From Acidobacteriaceae bacterium (lineage in GTDB: Bacteria > Acidobacteriota > Terriglobia > Terriglobales > Acidobacteriaceae): a DNA stretch of 53,504 bases. Below the pieces are notes generated by a model. It saw only the letters and a list, made by a program, of their open reading frames with translations. It searched no databases and was not told the origin of the DNA. Shown in pieces: positions 9,101 through 16,546 of this stretch. Within the stretch, counting starts at the first letter, position 1. Each line of letters opens with the position of its first letter. Position numbers and translations under genes: made by a program. The stretch spans positions 66,385 to 119,888 of the forward strand of contig PKXU01000090.1 of NCBI GenBank assembly GCA_003132445.1, read 5' to 3'.

Positions 9101-9497
9101 CGAATATCGATACGGCTGCGGTGCCAGCTTTGATGAAACCCGCCAGCATGTAGTTCCCATGCCAGACGTTCCAGATTTCCATCAGGTGTGTGGTTCCGCA
9201 AGCCAGGATGAAGGCGCCGAACATCCAGAAAATTCGATTAAAGGGCAGGTCGGAATTCTTCAGAATGAAATAAATAAGAATCACTGGGATGGCGTAGTAG
9301 GAGAGTGCAATCAGCGAGTCGGAGACCACGTTCAACCACAAAACATGCGTGTCCCAGAGATAGCAATAGCCGTGCGGCATGAAATCCGGAGATGGAGCCG
9401 ACAGCTTATCGGCAGTGACGGCCACGCACACTGATCCTGCCGTCGCGAGAATGGCAATTCCGGCCTTGAGAGATCGAGATGCAGCAGCGCGGCTCAT
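6184..9497 (-). CDS. ETR1-like sensor histidine kinase with five PAS domains (one-base frameshift)
   Basis: Once the break is repaired this is one kinase of about 1104 residues. Residues 45-145 are a three-helix membrane domain matching the ethylene-binding domain of plant ETR1. Asp60, Tyr67, Ile70, Pro71, Ile97, Cys100 and His104 sit at exactly the ETR1 spacing (offset 35), and Cys/His bind Cu(I) in ETR1. Five PAS domains follow. The first and third are about 70% identical by eye. The end has HisKA (YTVSHDLRAPLRH) and HATPase_c (NLIANALKF). The reading frame breaks in a run of four C on the plus strand at 7587-7590: before it the protein ends RSSGTWEG, and after it the PAS continues ELEHRKQDG in another frame. 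One extra base restores the domain. I prefer the ATG at 9497; an upstream TTG at 9632 would add 45 residues unlike the family. The Rcp1-like regulator follows directly. Confidence 0.85.
7806..8165 (-). repeat. Internal PAS duplication, copy 2 (third PAS domain)
   Basis: This 120-codon stretch encodes a PAS domain about 70% identical by eye to the one at 8577-8936 in the same gene. Shared blocks include QKFALDQHAIVA, HHSKEF, QMYQTIA and NRAKDGS. A dissimilar PAS domain separates the copies, so a PAS-PAS unit may have been duplicated and then diverged. Confidence 0.75.
8577..8936 (-). repeat. Internal PAS duplication, copy 1 (first PAS domain)
   Basis: Partner of the repeat at 7806-8165. This is the first PAS after the membrane domain and its coiled linker. 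Both copies run from L-A-[ED]-QKFALDQ to the DITERK S-box end. Confidence 0.75.
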
Positions 9498-9628
9498 GGT
9501 GTCTCGTGCACGAACACTCTTTATGGAACTATCGGCGTAGACGAACTGACCTTTAAGACGGGCGCCGCAGGAGCCAGGAACTGTAAAGTGCGGAGGCAAG
9601 GCGCGCGAGCGTGTTGCGAAACGGTGAC

Positions 9629-10354
9629 TCAATTCTCGAAATAAGAATCGATCCAGCTCTTAACTTTCTGGCGTTGCTCGTCGGCGATATCGAACTGTAC
9701 TCCCAACGAACTGGTCTTATTCCACCGTACCACTCCGCGAATGGTCGCGCGGGGCATCGTCATCAGAGCGAACGACACCTCAACATTCACTCCCATGGGA
9801 AGACTCTCTTCGCTCTTTACCGACAGGCCGCCGGCACTCATATCGATACTGGTCGCGCAAATGCGCCGTCCATTGCCGACAATCGAAACTTCGGTCATGA
9901 CCGGTATGCGCACGTAACGCCGAAGCTCATGCTGCACCAGCATGCGCGTGGCCTGCACCAGTTTCTGCGCCGCCGGCCGCTCCAAAGGCTCTTTGAATAC
10001 CGCGTTGATGCCGTACTTCGAATACTGCATAGCTTCCAGCGCGGTGCCGCCTAAGCCGAAAATCACGCAGCGGCTGTTCGAGGTGGAGGAGCGCAGCCCT
10101 TCCATCACTGAATCGGCGCCTTCGCGCAGCGCCAGAACGCAAGCCTCGAACTTTTCCCTTTTGAGGCGCTCCGCAGCATCGGAGGACAGGATCACGCTTT
10201 CGATGCCGAATTGGCGGAAGCATTCCGTTAGCAAGAGTTGCGACGACTCGCTCAGACCCACCAATGCGGCGCGTGCGCTGGCCTTGCGCAGCACTGGAGC
10301 CGGAACAAAATTTGTGGTGAAAGATTTATTCATAGTGGCGAAAGACTTATTCAT
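9629..10354 (-). CDS. Pseudo-receiver and PilZ domain protein
   Basis: The N-terminal half (from ARAALVGLSESSQ) has the fold pattern of a receiver domain, but the phospho-acceptor position reads VLALREG with no Asp, so it is a degenerate receiver. The C-terminal half is a PilZ domain with RRYVRIPV and DMSAGGLSV, the RxxxR and [DN]xSxxG motifs that bind cyclic di-GMP. It is likely a c-di-GMP effector acting on motility, pili or polysaccharide. The start is uncertain. The frame is open to a GTG at 10438, but the ATG at 10354 begins a duplicated N-terminus (MNKSFAT, then MNKSFTT from a second ATG at 10333). It lies just upstream of the ETR1-like kinase on the same strand. Confidence 0.8.
   Translation of the reverse strand: MNKSFATMNKSFTTNFVPAPVLRKASARAALVGLSESSQLLLTECFRQFGIESVILSSDAAERLKREKFEACVLALREGADSVMEGLRSSTSNSRCVIFGLGGTALEAMQYSKYGINAVFKEPLERPAAQKLVQATRMLVQHELRRYVRIPVMTEVSIVGNGRRICATSIDMSAGGLSVKSEESLPMGVNVEVSFALMTMPRATIRGVVRWNKTSSLGVQFDIADEQRQKVKSWIDSYFEN
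10313..10354 (-). repeat. 21-bp tandem duplication of the start of the PilZ gene
   Basis: Two head-to-tail 21-base units (10354-10334 and 10333-10313), each beginning ATGAATAA and encoding MNKSF[AT]T, with three mismatches. Both contain an in-frame start codon. Confidence 0.8.
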
Positions 10355-10607
10355 AGATGAAGAGGACACTCCGTGATCAAGACCATTGTGAGGTCGTTCC
10401 CGGTCTTTAGAAGACACGACAGACCCACGCCGGGGCACCGAAGGATGATTACGATCCGGCAGCCGCAGGAGTCAGTACATTACCGGGCTGAATCGTACTG
10501 GGAATAAACAGCTTGGCTTGCGCACGATGCGGAATGGGAAATTCCCAATGTGGAACGTTCTAGCGAGCCCCACCGACAAGGAAATGTCGATGCGCGAGTC
10601 GGCGCGC

Positions 10608-10759
10608 GCTCAATTTTGAACTGCCGTACAAGGCTGCTGAGTTGAGTGGTAATGGAGGACAATTCTTGCGCTGTCTTTTGCGACTCTGCGGACAAGCGCC
10701 GTCGGCGGCCCGTGCCACGGCGGCCGACCCGATTTCGATTATGGCTAGGGAAGCGCTCG
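10608..10759 (-). pseudogene. Remnant of a methyl-accepting chemotaxis protein C-terminus
   Basis: Right after the cutC stop, the minus strand encodes LAIIEIGSAAVARAADGA and then, after a frame change near 10695, LSAESQKTAQELSSITTQL followed by SSLVRQFKIE. The pattern ending LVRQFKI is typical of the extreme C-terminus of chemoreceptors, and the preceding Ala/Ser/Glu heptads fit the methylation helix. The rest of a receptor is absent, so this is a decayed fragment. The remainder of the 10355-10759 spacer shows nothing else I can name. Confidence 0.4.
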
Positions 10760-11512
10760 TCACACCCACACAGCTTCCAGCAGACTCACTAACTTCGCGA
10801 CTTTCTTTTCGAATAACGCGGATGGCAGGCTAGACTCGAAATCACTATTTCCTTCAGACAAATCGTTGCCATTGCCGCCGGGGATGGAATTCGAAGTTCC
10901 TGCGGAACTGTGAACCTCTTGCGCCAACGTGGAGCGAACAATGTGCACAACGTTTTGAGCATTGATTCCGCCGCAGGGCATGATCACGATCCGCTCCTTT
11001 GCCGCTCGTACCAGCTGTACCAGAGTCGAAAGTCCGTCCGTAGCCCGCGGTTGGCCCGCGGAAGTGAGAATGCGAGAGGCGCCAGTCCGAATCACATCTT
11101 CGAGCGACGTTTCGAAATGACTGGCAGCATCGAAGGCTCGATGAAAAGTTACAGGTAAAGGATGAGCCAGTTCCACCAAGGCTTTCGTACGCTCAATATC
11201 GACGCGTCCATTTTCCCGCAGCAGTCCCAGCACGAGGCCATCCATGCCCAGCTGTTTGGCAGCAAGGATGTGGTCGCGCATGACCTGCAGTTCATGATCG
11301 CTGTAGCAGAAATTACCTGCCCGAGGGCGGATCAGAATATGGATGGGAATACGCACCTGACGTCGAGCCGTTTGCATGAGTTCCGGGATCGGAGTGATTC
11401 CTCCGGACGACAAGTCCGTGCAGAGTTCGATCCGGTCGGCCCCGCCGCGTTCGGCGGCGATTGCGTAGTCCACCGACTCCACACAAATTTCCAGCACCGG
11501 GCGATTGGCCAT
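10760..11512 (-). CDS. cutC: CutC family protein
   Basis: A 250-residue TIM-barrel protein of the CutC family, historically linked to copper homeostasis, although the biochemical role is unsettled. Diagnostic segments are LEICVESVDYAIAAERGGADRIELC, HILIRPRAGNF.YS, GLVLGLL, VTFHRAFD and IMPCGGINAQN. The family is usually about 240-250 residues, so it is full length. A Ser/Gly/Asn-rich insertion near residues 205-225 is unusual. The start ATG lies in ATGGCCAATCG without an obvious ribosome site. No copper exporter is adjacent; the multicopper oxidase is 7 kb away. Confidence 0.93.
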   Translation of the reverse strand: MANRPVLEICVESVDYAIAAERGGADRIELCTDLSSGGITPIPELMQTARRQVRIPIHILIRPRAGNFCYSDHELQVMRDHILAAKQLGMDGLVLGLLRENGRVDIERTKALVELAHPLPVTFHRAFDAASHFETSLEDVIRTGASRILTSAGQPRATDGLSTLVQLVRAAKERIVIMPCGGINAQNVVHIVRSTLAQEVHSSAGTSNSIPGGNGNDLSEGNSDFESSLPSALFEKKVAKLVSLLEAVWV

Positions 11513-11636
11513 TGGATTAGAGAACGAAAAATGAGAAGCGCATTATTTCATTAAGCGCGCATCCATGCGCCGAAAGATGGCTGCATTCGAGAGCAAGCAA
11601 GCCGCCGTAAGATTTTGCGACGGCTCCCCGTGCGGA

Positions 11637-14600
11637 TTAGAAAGAATACACGGCGCTCAACTGAATGGTATGCGGTCTCCAGAGATTGTCGTGAGCCCAG
11701 GTAGACGCCGATACCGCGTCAGCGGAACTTTGTTTGGGAACGAGTGAGCCGAACGTTGCGTCTCCAATACCACCATCTGGAATGACCGCGCCCTGATGCC
11801 AGTTCGAACCTACATTGAACATTTCAAACCGTAACTGCAGGTGCTGTCTTTCGGTAACTGCGAACACCTTGGCGAAACTCAAGTCGAGATCGGCATAGTA
11901 AGGTCCGCGCAGAATGCCCTTCAGCTCGTTGCCGTACTCGCCTTGCGAAGCGGTGCTGAAGACGCTGGTGTTGAACCACTCTGTATAGGTTCGCGTGAAG
12001 CCGCTATTGGCGCTTCCCGATTGATCGAGACGGTACCTGCTGCTGAACGGAGCTCCCATTTCGTCATAACCTGGCCCGGAATAGCCATAGGCGGTAAATG
12101 TCCGTCCTGAAGTGATGGTGTAAATGCCGCTGGCTTTCCATCCTCCGAGGATGGGGTTGAGGCGGCCCACCGACCAGCGCTCGCCTTTGCCGACCGGCAA
12201 CTCATATACGCCATTCACGGTCAACCGATTCGGCTCGTCGAAATTGGATGGGCCGTAGTCGGCCTGGATGTTGTGCGGATTTTGAATAAATCCGTTGTTG
12301 CCGCTGACGTTGTTGATGCCCGAAGTTTCGTCGAAGGCCCTCGACCAGGTATATGCGACGCTGTAGGTCAAACCGTGATTAGAGCGTTGCCGCAACTGGA
12401 CCTGCATCGAGTTGTAATTGGCGTTGAGGACATTGGCGTTGGCATAAACGACGGAGGGAAGATTGGGCAAAGGCACGCGCGTGTCGATCGGCTGGAAGTT
12501 CGGATCAGTCGCGCAAGCAGCATTGCTTCCCGTCGCCTGCGATGCATCAAACAGGAAATTGCACGAGTCGCTCGGTACTTTTGGCTGGTATGCAGTGTTG
12601 TAGAGCAGTTGCGTCGGCAGACGCAGTCCGTGAGAGCCCACGTAGCCGATATCTAACAACAGCGTGGGCCGCAGAGCATATTGGGTGTCGAGGGTCCATT
12701 GCTGGTTATAGGGATTGTGATTGTAGGGCCACTCCACTTGATTCAGGATGGGGCTGGTGAATCCGGGGCTATACCAGGGCTGCGTGGTGCTGAAGAATTG
12801 CGCGCCGGTAATATTGGGCAACCAAAGATTATTCAGCGAAGGCAACGGAGACGCCGCTTCGCTGCCCGAACCCACGACGTAGGTATTGTTCGGAAATTCG
12901 GTTTGCAGAGTGTTGCTGTCGAAGTTCTGCACCATGTCGTAATAGCGCATGTAGGTGTCGTAGAAGATTCCGTATCCCGCGCGCACGACGAAACGGTCGG
13001 TGTTAAACGGTCTCCAGGCAATTCCAAGGCGCGGGGCGAAATCCTTCTTGTCAATCGGAACCAGGGTGTTCGGAACGCAACAATTCAGAAACGGAGCGTA
13101 TACTGTGAGGCCCTGAGCCGCGGCAGTCTGCTCCACGCTATTCACAAAGTTCTTGCTCACCCAGTCCAAGCTACCGCCGTTGGCAAAGCTCACATTCCAA
13201 CCGCTGTTGTCGATGCTGTGATAATTCGGCGGGATCTCATAGCGCAGACCGAGATTCACGGTCAGCCGTGGAGTGACTCGAAAATCATCCTGCACGAAAA
13301 AGTTCCAGTTGATACCAGTCACGTGCAGGTAGTCGACCCCTAGCGGATAAGGTGGCGAGAGATTGCTGGGATCGCTCAACAGCAGGTCGGCTACGGGATT
13401 TCCAAAGCCGGCTCCAGGAGTTCCGGTGACGCAGGTATCGCAGTTCGCCGTATACTCACCGTTAAAGCTAAGGCTGCCGATCCCTAAATAGTTGTCCTGC
13501 TCAAACTCACGCAACAACCGAATGTCGGCGCCTGCGGTAACCGTGTGCTTGCCACGAGTGAACTTTAGATTATCCACCAATTGAAAAGATGTGTGCTTTG
13601 TGGACGTGCCGAAGCTGCCATTGCCGATGTTGCTGTACTGAGAATTCAGATTGATCTGCGGAATTCCGTAAAGGGCTGGCGCCACCGGTGAGTTCGCGAA
13701 CCCAAGCTGCCCCTGAAGATTTGGGCCGTACGCAGTCTGGGGATTGTTGCTGAAGTTTTCGTGGTTATATCCGAAGCGCGCTGTGTTGATGATGGTCCCG
13801 CTGAAAGAGTGTTCCCAGTTCAATCCAAAGAGCTGGCCGGTCGTGAATGAGGTTGACCCGCTGTATGGAAGCATACTTGGGTTGGGCTCATAGTCGTTGC
13901 GCATGTGTCCCGTGAAATAGAGCCTATCTCTCTCGCCAAAGTTCTGATCCACACGCATGGTCTCGTTGTCGGTTTGGATCGATTTCTTGACTGGATTCAG
14001 GTAGTTCAGGCAAGGCATGGTGCAGTTGATATTGGGCAACGGATAGAGGTTCGCCAGCTTTTGCCCCATGGAGTTGATGTTGGTTAATTGGTTGCCGGCG
14101 ATTGGCGAACGTGTAGTCGCACTGCACGAGGGATTGCATACTGTCGTGCTCGGGTCGTAGAGCTGATAAGGCCAGTCGGAGAAGTTGCCATTGCGCTCCT
14201 GTGCAGTCGGAACCTGGATGGCAGATTGGTTCAGCGGGACTTGAAGGCGCCTGCCGCCGTCGTAGGCAAAGAACCAGAAAGTCTTGTCATGCCCGTTGTA
14301 GATCCAGGGTATTCGCGCAGGGCCGCCCAAGGTTCCGCCAAATTGGTTTTGCTTTAAAGGCGCATTTTTTGGAGCGAGGCCGCCCTCGTAGACGTGCTGC
14401 TCCGCTTGCAACGGACTCCGCGGATTGAGCGCGTCGTTCTGAAAGTAGTCGTAGGCCTCGCCGTGCCATTGATTCGTCCCAGACTTGATGGCTACATTGA
14501 TTTGACCCGAGCCTTGTCCGTACTCCGCCGAATACAACCCAGTCTGCACTTTCACTTCCTGAATCGAAGACTCCGAGGGAATGTTCGAAGCCGTCGAAAA

Positions 14601-15248
14601 AAAAGTATCTGTGTCGGCCACTCCGTCAACCAGAAAACTAACCGAGTCTGGACGAGCGCCATTCACGCTCACCTCGGTGAAGTTCTGATTTAGACCGTGA
14701 AGCGCCCAATAGACCTGAGATCCGCCGCTGACGTTCGACGCGCCGGCGCTCAGGTTCAATAAGTTATTGAAATCGCGACCGCTGGAAGGGAGTTCCTCGA
14801 TCGTCTTCTGGTCGAGCACATTCCCCGTCGTTGTATTGTCGGTTTGCACCATCTGGGCATCGGCTGTGACTGTTACGATCTCCTGGGCGTGGCCCACCTG
14901 GAGGGAAAAATTTTGGCGCAGCGTCTGATCCACTTCCAGGACCAGGCCATTGCTAACTTGCCCTTCAAAACCCTCCGCTTCCACCTTGACCTGATAAGTG
15001 CCGGGGTTCATGTCCACCAAAACGAAGTCCCCTCCAGCCGTGGTGGTGAAATGGTGCGAAATATTGGTGTTGACATGCGTGGCCGTGACTTTGGCGCCCG
15101 GGATGGCAGCGCCGGATGAATCCTGCACGTGGCCGAGAATTGTTCCCTGCGAGTTCTGCGCGTGCAGGAAAGCCGGAAGCAGAGCCAGAGCGACGCACAA
15201 CAAAATAAACAAATGGCGCAAGGGTCGAGTGGGGATTCTAGGATTCAT
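11637..15248 (-). CDS. TonB-dependent receptor, Oar-like, with carboxypeptidase-regulatory-like domain
   Basis: A roughly 1203-residue outer-membrane receptor of the type expanded in Acidobacteriota. It has a signal peptide ending FLHAQ, an Ig-like carboxypeptidase-regulatory domain (about 35-115: GTILGHVQDSSGAAIPGAKV), a plug (about 130-270) and a long beta-barrel ending in aromatic Phe (SAVYSF). These receptors import large ligands, often glycans or peptides, using TonB energy. I chose the ATG at 15248 because TTTGGAGATC gives a good ribosome site there; an upstream start would precede the signal peptide. It is divergent from a DeoR regulator. Its promoter shares an operator and -35 block with the PNGase A-like gene, which suggests that N-glycans or glycopeptides are the imported ligand (inference). 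Confidence 0.92.
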   Translation of the reverse strand: MNPRIPTRPLRHLFILLCVALALLPAFLHAQNSQGTILGHVQDSSGAAIPGAKVTATHVNTNISHHFTTTAGGDFVLVDMNPGTYQVKVEAEGFEGQVSNGLVLEVDQTLRQNFSLQVGHAQEIVTVTADAQMVQTDNTTTGNVLDQKTIEELPSSGRDFNNLLNLSAGASNVSGGSQVYWALHGLNQNFTEVSVNGARPDSVSFLVDGVADTDTFFSTASNIPSESSIQEVKVQTGLYSAEYGQGSGQINVAIKSGTNQWHGEAYDYFQNDALNPRSPLQAEQHVYEGGLAPKNAPLKQNQFGGTLGGPARIPWIYNGHDKTFWFFAYDGGRRLQVPLNQSAIQVPTAQERNGNFSDWPYQLYDPSTTVCNPSCSATTRSPIAGNQLTNINSMGQKLANLYPLPNINCTMPCLNYLNPVKKSIQTDNETMRVDQNFGERDRLYFTGHMRNDYEPNPSMLPYSGSTSFTTGQLFGLNWEHSFSGTIINTARFGYNHENFSNNPQTAYGPNLQGQLGFANSPVAPALYGIPQINLNSQYSNIGNGSFGTSTKHTSFQLVDNLKFTRGKHTVTAGADIRLLREFEQDNYLGIGSLSFNGEYTANCDTCVTGTPGAGFGNPVADLLLSDPSNLSPPYPLGVDYLHVTGINWNFFVQDDFRVTPRLTVNLGLRYEIPPNYHSIDNSGWNVSFANGGSLDWVSKNFVNSVEQTAAAQGLTVYAPFLNCCVPNTLVPIDKKDFAPRLGIAWRPFNTDRFVVRAGYGIFYDTYMRYYDMVQNFDSNTLQTEFPNNTYVVGSGSEAASPLPSLNNLWLPNITGAQFFSTTQPWYSPGFTSPILNQVEWPYNHNPYNQQWTLDTQYALRPTLLLDIGYVGSHGLRLPTQLLYNTAYQPKVPSDSCNFLFDASQATGSNAACATDPNFQPIDTRVPLPNLPSVVYANANVLNANYNSMQVQLRQRSNHGLTYSVAYTWSRAFDETSGINNVSGNNGFIQNPHNIQADYGPSNFDEPNRLTVNGVYELPVGKGERWSVGRLNPILGGWKASGIYTITSGRTFTAYGYSGPGYDEMGAPFSSRYRLDQSGSANSGFTRTYTEWFNTSVFSTASQGEYGNELKGILRGPYYADLDLSFAKVFAVTERQHLQLRFEMFNVGSNWHQGAVIPDGGIGDATFGSLVPKQSSADAVSASTWAHDNLWRPHTIQLSAVYSF

Positions 15249-15322
15249 GGTGATCTCCAAAGAACGGTGAATTGGGAGATGCATTGTCAGAACTTTGTAA
15301 CGGAGAAGAATCCGGCCAACAA

Positions 15323-15369
15323 TTGGCCGTTGTCAAGCATAAAATGATCGAAATAGCTTAAAACGATCA
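15323..15369 (-). promoter_or_regulatory. Promoter/operator element of the TonB receptor gene, shared with the glycanase gene
   Basis: Read on the minus strand: TGATCG, 13 bases, CGATCA, 4 bases, then ATGCTTGACAACGGCCAA, which contains a TTGACA -35 box. The same arrangement with identical spacing is at 16434-16480 upstream of the PNGase A-like gene. TGATCG/CGATCA form an inverted repeat with 19-bp centre spacing, a plausible operator for the DeoR-type regulator encoded between the two genes. The rest of the 338-base divergent spacer holds an extra TTGATC half-site and the tandem repeat at 15560. Confidence 0.7.
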
Positions 15370-15559
15370 TTATGTTGATCTATCCGTGCCGTTCAGTCGT
15401 ATTATCTGAGCGCATCGCCAGTTGGGAACTTGGATTTCAGCTAAAGTTTTTCGAGCAGGTTGGGGTTGGTCGTGCTTTGGCCGAAGTGCCGGACCGGATT
15501 ATGATGATAGGCTCTTTTGCTTGGGTGAACTGCCTCTGAGCGAAGCCGCTCGTTGAATT

Positions 15560-15585
15560 TTTGCACCGAATCTTTGCACTGAATC
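15560..15585 (+). repeat. 13-bp tandem repeat directly before the DeoR-type start codon
   Basis: TTTGCACCGAATC is followed immediately by TTTGCACTGAATC, then T and the ATG of the regulator. No Shine-Dalgarno sequence is visible, so the duplication occupies the place of the ribosome site. Confidence 0.75.
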
Positions 15586-15586
15586 T

Positions 15587-16372
15587 ATGTCCGATCGTCA
15601 ACAGCGCCGCACCGATCGAATTCTGAAACTGCTGTTGCATAAAGGCTCCGTCTCGGTGACGGAACTGATCTCTTCCCTGCGCACATCGGCGCCGAGCATT
15701 CGTCGTGACCTGACGCGATTGGAAGCTCAAGGCCTGATCCGCCGAACTCATGGTGGCGCGGCCCTAGTGCAGGAACTGCTTTATGAACCGTTCCGCTACG
15801 ACGCGGCCTTTCAAACCCGCCAACATCTCTTCGTAAAAGAAAAACGGCACATCGCTATCGCCGCCGCAGAATTGATCCAAGAGAACGAAACCATCGGACT
15901 GACGGCGGGAACCACGACGACTTGGGTGGCGCGCAGCCTGCGCCATCGCAGCAACATCACCGTCGTCACCAACGCCGTTAACATTGGCATGGAGCTTTGC
16001 AACATGCCCGGATTGAAGGTCCATTTGACCGGAGGCTATGTGCGCTGGCCCTGGTCGTTTTCGCTAATCGGAGAGGCAGCCAGCAATTTCATGCGGGATA
16101 TCTTTCTCGACAAACTTTTTCTCAGCGTTTCCGGCATCGATCCCGAACGTGGAACGACCACCAACGAGTCGGATGAAGCGCTTTCTTTTCGCGCCATGGT
16201 GAAGCAAGCAAAAGAGGTCATCGTCGTGGCCGATTCCAGCAAGTTGGGGGTGGTCACCTCGGCGCTAATTTGCCCAATCCAAGACGTGGATGTATTGGTG
16301 ACAGATGCCGGCGCGTCCGATGAAATGGTGGCGGCATTCGCTAAGAAGGAAATCCGCGTCACACGAATCTGA
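15587..16372 (+). CDS. DeoR/GlpR-family transcriptional regulator
   Basis: A 261-residue repressor-type protein. Residues 5-60 form the DeoR winged helix-turn-helix (TDRILKLLLHKGSVSVTELI, then SIRRDLTRLEAQGLIRRTHGGA). Residues 80-245 form the sugar-phosphate-sensing domain with GLTAGTTTTWVARSL, ITVVTNAVNI, LTGGYVR, and FLSVSGIDPERGTTTNESDEA. Such proteins respond to phosphorylated sugars. It sits between the divergent TonB receptor gene and the co-oriented PNGase A-like gene, whose promoters share an operator-like element, so those two are its likely targets and a sugar from N-glycans its likely signal. A 13-bp duplication precedes its ATG. Confidence 0.93.
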   Translation: MSDRQQRRTDRILKLLLHKGSVSVTELISSLRTSAPSIRRDLTRLEAQGLIRRTHGGAALVQELLYEPFRYDAAFQTRQHLFVKEKRHIAIAAAELIQENETIGLTAGTTTTWVARSLRHRSNITVVTNAVNIGMELCNMPGLKVHLTGGYVRWPWSFSLIGEAASNFMRDIFLDKLFLSVSGIDPERGTTTNESDEALSFRAMVKQAKEVIVVADSSKLGVVTSALICPIQDVDVLVTDAGASDEMVAAFAKKEIRVTRI

Positions 16373-16433
16373 TGGTGCGACAGCCGCGCTCAGAGCCCAA
16401 TGTGCGCATAATATTGCATATAGCGCAAACTTG

Positions 16434-16480
16434 TGATCGATATAGGTCAATTCGATCAAAAAATGCTTGACAACGGCCAA
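16434..16480 (+). promoter_or_regulatory. Promoter/operator element of the PNGase A-like gene
   Basis: TGATCG (16434), 13 bases, CGATCA (16453), 4 bases, ATGCTTGACAACGGCCAA (16463-16480). This is 37 of 47 bases identical by eye to the element upstream of the TonB receptor gene, with identical spacing. TTGACA at 16467-16472 is a good -35. CGATAA 17 bases later is a possible -10. Confidence 0.7.
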
Positions 16481-16546
16481 AGCCGGGTGCGATAAGGGAG
16501 ACCGAATTTTGAAGGCTTGTCGACTTAATCTTCCCAGGAGTCCGCT

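Noticed and set aside
7422..9632. Two separate kinase genes instead of one broken gene
   Set aside because: The second frame begins with about 120 meaningless residues that are the out-of-frame image of PAS domains; continuity of the PAS across 7587 shows one gene.
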